From the NCBI GenBank assembly GCA_020633195.1, contig JACKEC010000017.1, forward strand, positions 620,001 to 684,000: a DNA stretch of 64,000 nucleotides, written 5' to 3'. Below, piece by piece: positions 20,299 to 30,100 of this stretch. Each line of letters opens with the position of its first letter. Positions within the stretch are counted from its first letter, which is position 1. The notes beneath the pieces were generated by a model. It was not told the origin of the DNA. It made no database searches and was given only the letters and a program-made list of their open reading frames with translations. The DNA comes from Sandaracinaceae bacterium. GTDB taxonomy: Bacteria; Myxococcota_A; Polyangia; Polyangiales; Sandaracinaceae. The position numbers and the translations under genes were made by a program.

Positions 20299-22212
20299 GT
20301 GACCGGCCCCGTGGCGCTGCTCGCGATCTGCGTCACCACCGCCGCCGTCGGGATCGCGGTCGCGTCGTGGGGCTTCGCGCGCCGTGGCTCCGACGCCGCC
20401 CTCGCCGCGTCGATGAGCGGCCTCGCCTACCTGTTCTTGCCGGTGCACGCGCTCGGGTGGCTCGGGTGGCTCACCCGCGGATCGCTGACCACGGCGCTCG
20501 CCGCGCTGGCCGTGGCGGTGATCGCGCCGACGCTGGCGTGGTCCGCCGCGCGGGCGCGCTGGATCGACACCGCGCGCGTCATCGCGCGAGCCGGCGTCGA
20601 CGCGGTGCGGGAGCCGATCCGATCTCGGAGCGTCGCCAGCGTGGGCGTCGTCGCGGTCGTCGCCCTGAGCGCGTGGACCGCGGGCGTCGCCTACCTGACG
20701 GCTTCGACGAGCTGGGACGGCCTCGCCTACCACGAGCCGATGATCGCGCTCGCGCTGCAGAACCACGGCTTCGAGTGGGTCGGCTGGGGCAGCGCGAGCC
20801 AGCTCCTGTCCCAGGTCGACGGCTTCCCCCGGCTCGTCGAGAACCTGATGCTCGTCGCCGCCGTCGCGTGGGATCGGCGGGTCGTCGACGTGGTCCCGAG
20901 CGCGCTCCTGCCCGTGCTCGTGCTCGCGGTCTACGCGCTCCTGCGGCGCTTCGTCCGCTCGCGAGTGCTCGCGCTCGGCCTCGCGTGCGGGTTCGCGCTG
21001 TTGCCCTCGGTCGCGCTCGAGCTGCGATCGACGATGGTCGACCTCGCCTTCGCGGCGTGCTGCGCCGCGTCCTTCGCGTGGGCGGCCCGACGCGACCCGA
21101 GCGTCGCGGAGATCTGGCAGCTCGGTCTCTCGCTCGGTCTCCTCGGCGCCTCCAAGGTCACCGGCCTGTTCGTGCTGCCGTTCGCGATCGGCGTCGCGGT
21201 CGTCGCGGTCCTCCGCGGCTCGGGCCGTCGCCGCCGCCTCGCTCACCTCGCGGGCGCGCTGCTGCTGTGCGCCGCGATGACCGCGCCCACCTACGTCCGC
21301 AACGTCACCGAGACGGGCAACCCGCTCTGGCCCGCGCGGGTCGACGTCCTCGGCGTCCACCTCCCCGGCTCGCTGCAGCTCGTCGACCAGAACCTCGACG
21401 CCGAGCAGACCTGGAACCACGTCTCCACGGTCGGGCGCGCGAGCCACTACCACCCTGGCGCGCGCCGCGGGAGCTACGGGTACGCGCCGCTGCTCCTGCT
21501 CCCGCCGCTCGCGCTCCTCGGGCTCTGGCTCGCGCTCGGTCGGGCCGGCGTCGACGCGCGCTCGCAGACGCTCCTCGCGGTGGCCGTGCCGCTGGTCGCG
21601 TTCTTCGCGATCAGCCCCGCGCGCGACTGGGCCCGCCTCAACCTGCACGCCGTGCTCGGCGCCTTCGTGCTCGCCGGGTACTGGCTGGGGCAGCCAGGTC
21701 GGCGCCGCTTCGCCCACGGCGCGCTCGCGGTCCTGCTCGTCGGCTCGCTCGCGTTCCTCGCCTACAGCCACCCGCACTGGGCGATGCCGCTCGAGGACGT
21801 GGCCGCCCGCGCGGGCTGGCCCTCGACGCGCCGCGCGGCCGACCCGGTCGGGACGCGCCGGCTCCTGCCCTACGAGCTCGCGATCGCGCGGGAGACCGAG
21901 CTCGGGCGCGGCGACCTCGTGGTGGTCGAGCGCGCGGGCTGGCTCGGCCTCTACTGGAACGAGCGCTTCGACAACCGCGTCGAGCACCTCGACTCGGCCA
22001 GCCTCGAGCCGGACGCGTGGATCGACGAGGCGGCGCGTCTCGGCGCGGAGTGGGTCGTGGTCGGGCGGCGCGGCCCGCTCGTCGAGCCGCTCCTGGGTAC
22101 GCGTTGCTGGCAGGTCGTCGGCTTCACGCGTCGCACCCTCCAGAACGAGGCGATCTTCCGCCGAGATCCGAGCTGCCCCGGCGCGGGTTGGCGATCCCGC
22201 GCCGTCGAGTAG
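20299..22212 (+). CDS. GT-C-like multi-spanning membrane protein (possible glycosyltransferase)
   Basis: 637 residues with about 10-12 membrane helices. The first periplasmic loop has TASTSWDGLAYHEPMIALAL, with an Asp in the position where GT-C glycosyltransferases (ArnT/PMT-like) hold catalytic acids, and later SKVTGLFVLPFAIG and YVRNVTETGNPLWP, phrases typical of that fold. Such enzymes transfer a sugar from a polyprenyl carrier at the outer face of the inner membrane. The C-terminal soluble region of about 130 residues contains WVVVGRRGPLVEP. Substrate unknown. Start GTG 20299 lies 22 bases after the previous stop; the ureohydrolase gene starts 12 bases after its own stop. Confidence 0.75.
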   Translation: MTGPVALLAICVTTAAVGIAVASWGFARRGSDAALAASMSGLAYLFLPVHALGWLGWLTRGSLTTALAALAVAVIAPTLAWSAARARWIDTARVIARAGVDAVREPIRSRSVASVGVVAVVALSAWTAGVAYLTASTSWDGLAYHEPMIALALQNHGFEWVGWGSASQLLSQVDGFPRLVENLMLVAAVAWDRRVVDVVPSALLPVLVLAVYALLRRFVRSRVLALGLACGFALLPSVALELRSTMVDLAFAACCAASFAWAARRDPSVAEIWQLGLSLGLLGASKVTGLFVLPFAIGVAVVAVLRGSGRRRRLAHLAGALLLCAAMTAPTYVRNVTETGNPLWPARVDVLGVHLPGSLQLVDQNLDAEQTWNHVSTVGRASHYHPGARRGSYGYAPLLLLPPLALLGLWLALGRAGVDARSQTLLAVAVPLVAFFAISPARDWARLNLHAVLGAFVLAGYWLGQPGRRRFAHGALAVLLVGSLAFLAYSHPHWAMPLEDVAARAGWPSTRRAADPVGTRRLLPYELAIARETELGRGDLVVVERAGWLGLYWNERFDNRVEHLDSASLEPDAWIDEAARLGAEWVVVGRRGPLVEPLLGTRCWQVVGFTRRTLQNEAIFRRDPSCPGAGWRSRAVE

Positions 22213-22224
22213 AGTGCGGCCCGG

Positions 22225-23322
22225 ATGAGCACCGTCGACGCGCTGGCCCGCCTGCTCCGCCCCGCCGGGGCCGGGATCCACACCGTCACGACGGGCAAGA
22301 GTGAGCAACTCGCGTTGCAGCGCGCGATCTACGGGGTCGACCGCGACGAGGCCATCGAAGGCGCGTGGCGCGCCGCGCTCGCCAAGCTCGCGGGGGCCGA
22401 GGTGGTGATCCTCGGGGTGCCCTCCGACGTGGGCGCGGGCTTCGCGCGCGGGGCCTCGTTCGGGCCGCAGCGGCTGCGCGAGGCGCTGCTCCGGGACGGG
22501 TCCGTGCCGTACGCGACGGACGCGGTCGTGGACGCCGGCGACGTGTGGGTCGTGCCGCAGCTCCTCGACGACGCGATGCTCTCGGGGCCGCAGCTCGCGG
22601 CGTCCCGCCGCGACATGTACGGCGACGCGGCCGACCCGCGGCCGGTCTCGCCGCTCTCGCTCGCGCGCGCGGCGCTCGATCGGATCCGGGAGCTGGCGCC
22701 GCGCGCGTCGCTGCTCGTGCTCGGCGGCGACCACTCGGTCGCGTGGCCCGCGCTCGCGGCGGTGGCGGCGGGGCGCGAGGACCGCATCGGGATCCTGCAC
22801 TTCGACGCGCACACCGACCTGCTCGAGACCCGGCTCGGGGTCCGCTACTGCTTCGCGACGTGGGCGTTCCACGCCAACGAGCTCATCGGTCGCGGCGGCA
22901 AGCTCGTGCAGGTGGGGATCCGCGCGTCGGGGCACCCGCGCGAGCACTGGGAGTCGACGCTCGACGTGCGCCAGCACTGGCCGGACGAGCTCGCCGGTCG
23001 CGACGCGGCCGACGTCGCCGACGAGATCGTCCGCCACTTCGAGGCCCGCGGCGTCGAGGGGCTCTACGTGTCGAACGACATCGACGGCACCGACCCCGCG
23101 TTCGCCTCGGCCACCGGCACGCCCGAGCCCGGCGGGCTGCACCCGGACTTCGTGTGCGCGCTGATCGAGCGCGTCGGCGGCGCGTTCCCGTGCTGGGGCA
23201 GCGATCTGGTCGAGGTCGCCCCGCCGCTCGCCGGCGCGATCGAGGGCGAGCCCGACGCGACGCTCCAGACCTCGGTGCGCTACCTCGCCGCGCAGATCGC
23301 GCTCGGGCTCCGCCGCCCGTGA
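22225..23322 (+). CDS. ureohydrolase (arginase/agmatinase family)
   Basis: 365 residues, longer than the 300-330 of typical agmatinase because of about 60 N-terminal residues. The metal set is complete: His170 in GGDHSVAW, Asp194/His196/Asp198 in FDAHTDLL, and Asp285/Asp287 in SNDIDGTDP, so a binuclear manganese hydrolase acting on a guanidino or formimino substrate is expected. GVPSDVGAGFARGASFGP is the family substrate-loop region. Which substrate cannot be told. The stop overlaps the UbiA start by four bases (GTGA), which suggests coupled translation although no pathway link between the two is obvious. Confidence 0.92.
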   Translation: MSTVDALARLLRPAGAGIHTVTTGKSEQLALQRAIYGVDRDEAIEGAWRAALAKLAGAEVVILGVPSDVGAGFARGASFGPQRLREALLRDGSVPYATDAVVDAGDVWVVPQLLDDAMLSGPQLAASRRDMYGDAADPRPVSPLSLARAALDRIRELAPRASLLVLGGDHSVAWPALAAVAAGREDRIGILHFDAHTDLLETRLGVRYCFATWAFHANELIGRGGKLVQVGIRASGHPREHWESTLDVRQHWPDELAGRDAADVADEIVRHFEARGVEGLYVSNDIDGTDPAFASATGTPEPGGLHPDFVCALIERVGGAFPCWGSDLVEVAPPLAGAIEGEPDATLQTSVRYLAAQIALGLRRP

Positions 23323-24269
23323 GCCGCCTGCTCGCGCTCGCCCGACCGAAGGGCATGATCCTCATCTCGACCCTGCCGCTCGTCGGCTTCGGGTACGGGC
23401 TGTGGGAGCAGGGGTCGACGGTGCACCCGTTCGTGGTGCTGCCGACCATGCTGGCCCTCTTCGGGTCGTGGGCGCTCGGGCACGCGGGCGCGATGTGGCT
23501 CAACGCGGAGCTCGATCAGGATCAGGGCGAGGTGCTCCTCGGCCGGCCGGTCACCGTGCCCCGCGGCACCGGGATCGCGGGCTACCTCGCGCTGATCGCG
23601 TCGGTCTCCGTGTCCGTGGGGATCGGCTGGCCGATCGCGATCTGCGCGGGGATCTGCGCCGTGCTCGCGATCCTGTACTCGCACCCGCGCGTCGCGCTGA
23701 AGCCCACCGCCGTCGGCGGCCCGCTCGTGAACGGCGTGGGCTACGGGTCGCTGTCGCCGATCGCGGGCTGGCTCGCCACCGACCCGGTGCTGACCTGGCG
23801 CGCGGTGGTCACCGTGGTGCTCGCGGTCTTCTTCATCCTCGGCGTGTACTTCGCCGCGCAAGCCTTCCAGGCCGACGAGGATCGCGCGCGCGGGTACAGG
23901 ACGCTCGTGGCCACGCACGGGCCGCGGGCCACGCTGCAGGTCGCGCGGTTCTGTCTGAGCTTCGCCGTGGTCGGCGCGCACGTCCTCGCGATCGCGGGCG
24001 CCTACCCGCGCGCGGCGCTCGTGGGGATCCCGGTCTGGATCTGGATGGACCGGCACTTCGCCGCGTGGCTCCGAAAGAAGGACGGCGGGACCGGCGCCGA
24101 CGCGTCGAAGCTCGTCGGGATCCTCTGCCTCGCGGTGTTCCTCATGCTGCTCGGCGCGTACGCCCACCAGGCGTACGTGCTCCACTACGGCCTGCCCGCC
24201 GCGGGGTGCGGCACCGCGCTCGTGCCCGAAGCCCTCGCGCCCATATGCGGCGGCCAGATCGGGCAGTAG
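23319..24269 (+). CDS. UbiA-family prenyltransferase
   Basis: 316 residues from GTG 23319 with about 8-9 membrane helices. The two Asp-rich motifs of the family are recognisable but modified: NAELDQDQGEVLLGRP (usually NDxxDxxxD) and FQADEDRARGYRTLVATHG (usually DxxxDxxxG.kTl). Such enzymes attach a prenyl chain to an aromatic or quinone acceptor, or to lipid precursors. The acceptor is unknown; a UbiB-like kinase lies nearby but on the other strand. It overlaps the ureohydrolase by four bases and its stop is used as part of the ribosome-binding site of the SUI1-type gene. Confidence 0.88.
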   Translation: MSRLLALARPKGMILISTLPLVGFGYGLWEQGSTVHPFVVLPTMLALFGSWALGHAGAMWLNAELDQDQGEVLLGRPVTVPRGTGIAGYLALIASVSVSVGIGWPIAICAGICAVLAILYSHPRVALKPTAVGGPLVNGVGYGSLSPIAGWLATDPVLTWRAVVTVVLAVFFILGVYFAAQAFQADEDRARGYRTLVATHGPRATLQVARFCLSFAVVGAHVLAIAGAYPRAALVGIPVWIWMDRHFAAWLRKKDGGTGADASKLVGILCLAVFLMLLGAYAHQAYVLHYGLPAAGCGTALVPEALAPICGGQIGQ

Positions 24270-24272
24270 GAG
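24268..24272 (+). promoter_or_regulatory. ribosome-binding site of the SUI1-type gene
   Basis: The aggag sequence lies five bases before ATG 24278 and shares its first two bases with the TAG stop of UbiA. It decides the start of the downstream gene. Confidence 0.75.
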
Positions 24273-24277
24273 ATTCC

Positions 24278-24670
24278 ATGGCGAAGAAGCAGAAGCCGGT
24301 CGTGGACACCGCCGGCGCGCAGAAGCTGACCCACAACCCGTTCGCCGCGCTCGCCGGCGCGGGCGCGGAGCCTCCGCCCGCGCCGCCCGCCGCGGCGACG
24401 CCGGCCGTCGAGGACGCGCCCGGTGACCTCTCGTTCCCGAACAAGGTGACCGTCCGCCGCGAGAAGAAGGGGCGCGGCGGCAAGACGGTGACCCGCGTGC
24501 AGGGGCTCCCCGCCGCGCACCGCGAGGCGCTGGTGCATCGCCTCAAGAAGACGCTCGGCTGCGGCGCGTCGCTCGACGGGGAAGACGTCTTGCTTCATGG
24601 AGCGCTCGTCGATCGCGCCGCCGACTGGCTCGAGGGGCTCGGGGCGAAGCGGGTCAGCCGGTCGGCCTGA
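24278..24670 (+). CDS. SUI1/YciH-type translation initiation factor-like protein
   Basis: 130 residues. The first 50 are a Lys/Ala/Pro linker region (MAKKQKPVVDTAGAQKL and PPPAPPAAATP). The C-terminal 80 residues carry the SUI1 fold: VTVRREKKGRGGKTVTRVQG, LKKTLGCGASLDGEDVLLHG and DWLEGLGAKRV. Bacterial YciH proteins of this kind resemble eukaryotic eIF1 and are thought to affect start-codon fidelity; they are optional in bacteria. It follows UbiA within a few bases, so it is probably co-transcribed. It ends 9 bases before the stop of the convergent UbiB-like gene. Confidence 0.9.
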   Translation: MAKKQKPVVDTAGAQKLTHNPFAALAGAGAEPPPAPPAAATPAVEDAPGDLSFPNKVTVRREKKGRGGKTVTRVQGLPAAHREALVHRLKKTLGCGASLDGEDVLLHGALVDRAADWLEGLGAKRVSRSA

Positions 24671-24678
24671 CCCGACCG

Positions 24679-26088
24679 TCAGGCGAACATCGCCGCGAGC
24701 ATGTCCTGCATGATCAGGTTGCTGAGCGCCTTGTCGGTCAGGACGTTCATGTCGTGGCCGCCGAGCGCGCGCGAGTAGCGGTCGAGGTAGATGAGCTGCT
24801 TGGTGACCAGCACCAGATCGCGGGGCATGCGCATCGAGTGGGCCCGCGCGACCCGGAGCAGGTCGGGGAGCATGTCGCGCATCTTGAAGTCCTCCGTCGG
24901 CGCGATGAGCGGCGCGTAGGCGACCGCGAGGTCCTTCGCGAAGGCGTCGACGTCGACCTTGGCCGCGTCGTCGACGGTGCCCATCGCGAGCATGGCCTTC
25001 GCGACGCGCGCGAAGTCGTGCTGCTGGAACCCGAGGACGTACTCGAGGACGTTCTTCTTCTGCTCGTCGTCGAAGACCCCGACGATGCCGAAGTCGAGGT
25101 AGCCGATGCGGCCGTCCCGAAGCAGGAGGAAGTTCCCGGCGTGGACGTCGCCGTGGAAGAAGCCGCGCACGATCAGGGTCTGGAACCACGCGCGCACGCC
25201 CTGCCGGAGCCGCTCCTTGCCGTCGTAGGGGCTGCCGAGGATCCCGGCGGTGTCGTCGAGGCGCCACCCGTCGAAGCGCTCCATCGTGAGCAGGCGCGGG
25301 CCGCTGAGGTCGTCGTACACGACCGGCGCGGCGACGTCCTTGGTGCCCATCTTGCGCATGACGTCGTTGAACTCGCGCATCCGCGACGCCTCGTTGTTGA
25401 AGTCGAGCTCCTCGATGAGGTTCGCCTCGAAGTCCTCGATCACCGCGAGCGCGTTCGCGCGGCGCACGTGCACGCTGATCTTGGAGAGCACGCGGGCGTA
25501 CATGCGCAGGAGCGCCACGTCGGCCGCGGCGAGCTCGCCGATGTGCGGCCGCTGGATCTTCACGACGACCTCGCTGCCGTCGTCGAGCACCGCCGCGTGG
25601 ACCTGCGCGATGCTGGCCGCGGCCATCGGCGTCGGCGTCAGCTCGACGATCCGCGCGCGGGCCTCGCCGAGGTCCTGCTCGAGGGTGCGGTTCACCGCCG
25701 CGAGCGAGAAGGGCGGCACCCGATCGAGGAGCTTCCGGAACTCCTCGGAGTAGCGCTCCGGGAAGACGGCCTCGCCCGAGGCGACGAGCTGGCCGAGCTT
25801 CACGTAGGTCGGCCCGAGCACCTCGAAGGCGCGGCGCAGCGCGACGGGCGCGGTCAGCCGCTCGTACTCCGAGCGCCGCCCGGTGAGCGCGAAGAACAGC
25901 CAGCGCAGCCCGACCGCGTCCGCGACCCGGACGAGCCCGAACCAGAAGAGCACCGCCGGCACCACGAGGAAGCGCCAGAGGACCCGCGCCGCCGAGACCC
26001 GCGGCAGACCCTTCGGGCGCGTCACGGGCGCGACCTCCTCCACGACGACCCGTTCTGCGCGGGGCAGCGATTCAGCGAGCGTAGCCAA
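24679..26088 (-). CDS. ABC1/AarF/UbiB-family atypical kinase
   Basis: 469 residues. Family motifs are intact: LGPTYVKLGQLVASGEAVFP (KxGQ), AAASIAQVHAAVL (the Ala-rich loop) with VVVKIQRP, FHGDVHAGNFLLL and GYLDFGIVG. Hydrophobic segment LWRFLVVPAVLFWFGLVRVA near 40-60 may associate with the membrane. UbiB proteins are ATPases needed for ubiquinone or lipid handling. It is divergent from the TetR regulator with candidate operators between the two starts, so it is probably the repressed target. ATG 26088 begins MATLAESLPRAERVVVEEV, no better start is seen. Confidence 0.93.
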   Translation of the reverse strand: MATLAESLPRAERVVVEEVAPVTRPKGLPRVSAARVLWRFLVVPAVLFWFGLVRVADAVGLRWLFFALTGRRSEYERLTAPVALRRAFEVLGPTYVKLGQLVASGEAVFPERYSEEFRKLLDRVPPFSLAAVNRTLEQDLGEARARIVELTPTPMAAASIAQVHAAVLDDGSEVVVKIQRPHIGELAAADVALLRMYARVLSKISVHVRRANALAVIEDFEANLIEELDFNNEASRMREFNDVMRKMGTKDVAAPVVYDDLSGPRLLTMERFDGWRLDDTAGILGSPYDGKERLRQGVRAWFQTLIVRGFFHGDVHAGNFLLLRDGRIGYLDFGIVGVFDDEQKKNVLEYVLGFQQHDFARVAKAMLAMGTVDDAAKVDVDAFAKDLAVAYAPLIAPTEDFKMRDMLPDLLRVARAHSMRMPRDLVLVTKQLIYLDRYSRALGGHDMNVLTDKALSNLIMQDMLAAMFA

Positions 26089-26102
26089 GTTCCCTCCTTC
26101 GA

Positions 26103-26151
26103 CATACGGGCCGGTATGCGGCCCTTGATGTGCGACCTACGAGGCCGTATG
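26103..26151. promoter_or_regulatory. candidate TetR operators in the divergent region
   Basis: Two related palindromic stretches lie between the UbiB-like and TetR starts: catacgggccggtatg (26103-26118, 14 of 16 positions symmetric) and cctacgaggccgtatg (26136-26151, with the tacg...cgta core symmetric). Both contain a ggcc centre flanked by tac and gta arms. Their position fits repression of both genes. Confidence 0.6.
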
Positions 26152-26189
26152 TCAAGGCGGTACGCCCCCTCTCGCGTGGGTATTTCAGG

Positions 26190-26795
26190 ATGAGCGAAGA
26201 CACCGAAGAATCGGCCCGGGCGGCCTCGGCGCGCGAGACGCGCAACAAGCTCGTCCGCGCGGCGGCCGCGCTCTTCGCCGAGCAGGGGCTCACCAAGCCG
26301 AGCCTCGACGCCATCTGCGCGCGGGCCGGCTTCACGCGGGGAGCCTTCTACGTCCACTTCCAGACCCGGGATGATCTCATCGTAGCGGTCGTCGAGGAGG
26401 TCATGGGCGGCTTCATCGACGCGATCATCGCGGGCGGCGAGGCGGGCGCCGAGCTGCCGATGATCGTCTCCACGTTCACGTTCGCGGTGGAGTCGGGGAG
26501 CTTCCCGTTCCCCGGCAGCGTGCGGCCGCATCAGATCCTCGAGGCGTGCTCCCGCTCCGACAAGCTGCGTGGCAAGTACGTGGAGCTGCTCGCGAACGCG
26601 CGCGACCGGCTCGCGGAGACGGTCCGCCGCGGCCAGGCCGGCGGGACCATCCGCGAGGACGCGGATCCGCAGGCGGTCGCGCAGCTCCTGCTCGCCACCG
26701 TGCTCGGCGTCGAGGTCGCGACCGAGCTCGACGTCCCCTACGACGCGCGCGGGGTCGGGAACCTGTTGCTCGCGATGCTCGCGCGGCCCGCCTGA
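26190..26795 (+). CDS. TetR-family transcriptional regulator
   Basis: 201 residues from ATG 26190. N-terminal helix-turn-helix: TRNKLVRAAAALFAEQGL, LDAICARAGFTRGAFYVHF and the following TRDDLIVAVVEE, all standard for TetR. The C-terminal ligand-binding domain of about 140 residues is not specific to a named ligand. It is divergent from the UbiB-like kinase with two palindromes in between, so it probably represses that gene and itself in response to an unknown small molecule. An upstream start at 26130 would place the operators within the coding region and is not used. Confidence 0.92.
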   Translation: MSEDTEESARAASARETRNKLVRAAAALFAEQGLTKPSLDAICARAGFTRGAFYVHFQTRDDLIVAVVEEVMGGFIDAIIAGGEAGAELPMIVSTFTFAVESGSFPFPGSVRPHQILEACSRSDKLRGKYVELLANARDRLAETVRRGQAGGTIREDADPQAVAQLLLATVLGVEVATELDVPYDARGVGNLLLAMLARPA

Positions 26796-26830
26796 CTCGC
26801 GCTCGCGGACCCTCCGCGCTATCCCACGGC

Positions 26831-27169
26831 GTGAAGCGGAACCCGCGACGAGACGGCCAGAAGACCGCGCAGCTCTGCGCGCAGGTGCGCGAGGCGCTCT
26901 CGCTCGCGCTCGCCGGGATCGCGGACGACGTGATCCTCGGGCTCTACGTGCTCGACGTGACCCCCGCGCCGGACAGCACGCGCCTGCGCGTCCAGCTCGG
27001 CGTGTCGGACGACGCCGAGCCCGACGACGTCCACGAGCGCCTCGATCGCTACGCGGGCCGGCTCCGCAACGAGGTGGCCGGCGCCATCCATCGGAAGAAG
27101 ACGCCGACCCTCGTGTACGAGCTGATGCCGCGCGGCCTCGGGCCGGGTCCTCAGAACCCGGGCGCGTAG
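26831..27169 (+). CDS. RbfA-like ribosome-binding factor
   Basis: 112 residues from GTG 26831. KRNPRRDGQKTAQLCAQVRE, DVTPAPDSTRLRVQLGV and RLRNEVAGAIHRKKTPTLVYEL follow the layout of RbfA: an N-terminal helix, central strands and the C-terminal RxxLxxxxxlRxxPeLxF region. RbfA binds the 30S subunit during 16S maturation and cold stress. The gene is far from nusA/infB, which usually neighbour rbfA, so this may be a divergent or second copy. It starts 35 bases after the TetR stop and overlaps the end of the penicillin-acylase gene by 19 bases. Confidence 0.6.
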   Translation: MKRNPRRDGQKTAQLCAQVREALSLALAGIADDVILGLYVLDVTPAPDSTRLRVQLGVSDDAEPDDVHERLDRYAGRLRNEVAGAIHRKKTPTLVYELMPRGLGPGPQNPGA

Positions 27170-30100
27170 CGCTCGCGGCCCACCGCGCCGGCGACGACCT
27201 CGGCCGGCGTGTAGCGCATCGGCACGGTCTCGTTCGCCAACCACTTGCGCGACTGGTCGCAGAAGAACTCGGAGTCCGGGTTCCCGCTCTGACCGCCGGG
27301 CAAGATGTTTTGCCCTTCGACACCGTCGGGGCCGAGCGCGATCACCATCCGGAACACGGGGCCGCTGCCGTGGGTGAAGCGCGTCCCGCCGAGGCCGGGG
27401 TTGGCCGCGTCGACGCCGAGCTGATCGCCAGGCCGCGGGAACCACGTCAGGCCCGAGCGCGGGTCGTCCGCGGGCAGGTCGGGCGCGAGCGGGTGCCGCG
27501 CGGTCGTCACGTTGAACATGTCGAGCAGCACCCCGAGCGACGGGTCGTCGCCGAGGAAGTCGGCGAGGAGCGACTCGAAGCGCACCTGGTGCCGCAGGCC
27601 CCAGAGCCACGAGTCCATGTCGGTCGAGCCGAAGCCGCCCTCGCCGGCCGAGACGGGGTCGCCCGAGAGGAAGTCGAGCGCCGCGGCGAGCGCGCGCACC
27701 CCCAGCTCCTGCGAGCTCTCCACCTCGGTGGTGGTGACGTCGTCGAAGAACACCGACTCCTCGGTCGCCGGGTTCCACGAGCCGAGGTCCGACGGATTCG
27801 CCGGGCCGCGGCCGCGGATGAGGAGCTGCATCGTCTGCGTGGTGTAGGTGTCGCCCGTCACCGCGGGCGACCAGCTCCTGTCGATGCCCTCGTCGTTCAG
27901 CGTCGCCTGCACGAAGCGCGGGAACCACACCGCGAAGAGCATCGTCGCCACGGCCTGGGCGCGCTCCTCGGCGTCGGCCGTGTGATAGAAGGTGTCGACG
28001 CCGGCCGCGGTGAGGAAGCCCCCGTCGCGCCAGTCGATCATGCGCGACTCGACCTCTTCGAAGCGCGCCTGGTTCGCGGTCCAGAGCGCCGCCATGCGCT
28101 CCTCGGCCGAACCCGCCGCGGGCGCGCCCGACGCCGCGTCGCGCGCCGCGGAGATGAACTCGAGCAGGTAGGGCACCCACTCGTCGCCGAGGTTGCTGTG
28201 CCGGTCCGCCTGGATGGACTGCATCTCCGCGAGGTCGGCGCGGCTGCCCGCGATCGCGTCCTGGAGGCGCCGCTCGATGCGAGCCGCGCGGTAGCCCTCG
28301 ATCCACGGGCCGCCGATGTAATAGGGGTCGTTGAACAGATCGTTGTCGATCGTGATGTTGCCCGGGTCGTTGTTCGCGTGGTGGATGTACTGGCGCGCCG
28401 GGTTCAGCGCCTGAGGCCACTGGTCGAACGGCACCGCGCACGCGGTGTCGCCCCCGGCCGCGGCGGCCGCCTCGTCCACGCGCCCCTCGGCGTCGAGCGG
28501 GATCGACCAGGCGCCGTACTGCGTTCCGTCGATCAGGCGGCGCGGGTCGGCGCCCTCGATCCACACGTTCGTCGTCGGGTCGCGGGGCAGGTAGTCGCGG
28601 CACGGGACCGCGTGGTACGCGCTCTGGAACACCGAGCCGTCGGCGTCCGCGGCGGCCATCGAGCCGCCGTAGCCGATGAAGTGGCGCATCGCCTGCCGGT
28701 AGTCCTCGACGTCGTTCGCCGCGACGAACTGCCGGAACGCGCGCAGCACCGTGCCGCCGTCGAAGGGGCCGTAGTAGAAGCTGACCGCGCTGATCTTGCC
28801 GTCGCCGTCGGTGTCGCTCGGGACGACGTAGTCGCCCATGATGTTGACGCGCGACTCGCCCGGCCCGAGCGCCTCGTCGGCGGTGACCGTGCGGCCCTCG
28901 ATCGAGCTCACGAAGCGGCCGTCGAAGGTCACGAACCGCGGCAGCACCTCGGTCCGACCGACGCTGTCGAGGTCGGGCACGTCGGCGATCACGAACGTCT
29001 CGTCGACGCGGGTGAGCGGGCGCTCCTCGCCGCGGAACAGGCTCGCGCGCGGCAGGCCGTCGGCGTCGAGGACGATCTCCTCGGCGTACCAGTCGGTCAC
29101 GTCCGCGAAGTACGCGGTCTGCGTCCACGCGACGTGCCCGTTGGTGCCGACGCCCATCATCGGGAGGCCCGCGATGGTCGCGCCCATCAGGCGCAGGTCG
29201 TCGCTGCCGTCGCCCATGAGCTGGGTGTCGAGGCCGAACTGCCAGAACAGCGCGGGCACGCTGAGCTGCAGGTGTCCGTCGCCGGCGAGCAGCGCGCGGC
29301 CGTCGGTCGTCGCGGAGCCCATCACCGCCCACTCGTTGCTGCCCCAGCCCTCGTGGCCGTTCGGGTGCCGCACCTCGTCGAGGTGCTCGAGGCGCCCCAC
29401 GAGGCGGTCGAGCATCGAGCGCTCGACCCGCGGCCCGCGCAGCGGCTGCACGCGGCGCGGCGGGTTCGGGTCCACGATCGGCGCGCTCGTGCGGCCGGCC
29501 GTGTCGACGCCCCAGCCGTTGGCGGAGTAGCTGTCGTTCGGCGGCGCGTAGCGCTCGACGATGTCGCGCTGCAGGCCCGCGCGGCGCAGGTCGAGGTCGG
29601 GGAACCCTTCGAAGGCGGTGTCGATCCTGTCGAACGCGCGGGCGCGGCCGACGTCGCCGGTCTCGTAGCTCGTGCCGTAGAGCACCGTGGAGCCGGTCGC
29701 GGCGACCGTCGCGCGATCCCAGTCCTGCATCAGGTCCGCGGCGCGCCGCGCCCCGAGCAGCCCGAACGCGAGCTCGAGCTCCTTGGGCGCCGGCAGCTGA
29801 CGCGCGCGCACCGCGGCGATGTACGCGTTGACGCCCTCGGCGAACGCGTCCGCCTCGGCGCCCTCCTCCTCGTTCATGCCGTCGAGGAACACCTGCGCCA
29901 TGTAGGTCGCGCCGGTCTGCCGGTTCTCGATGTCGGTCGCGAGCGCCGCGTCCCCGAGCAGCTGCGACAGCGTGCCCAGCGAGAGCCGCGCGGTGAGATC
30001 CATCTGGAAGAAGCGGTCCTTCGCCATCGTGAAGCCGAGCACGCGCCACGCGTCGAGCCGGTTCTCGGCGTAGATGTGCGGCACGTCGTGCTCGGTGCGG

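Noticed and set aside
26819..30049. Alternative minus-strand frame of 1076 codons in the penicillin-acylase region
   Set aside because: Arg/Gly-rich shadow in another frame of the acylase gene, which has an intact GSN site and signal peptide in its own frame.
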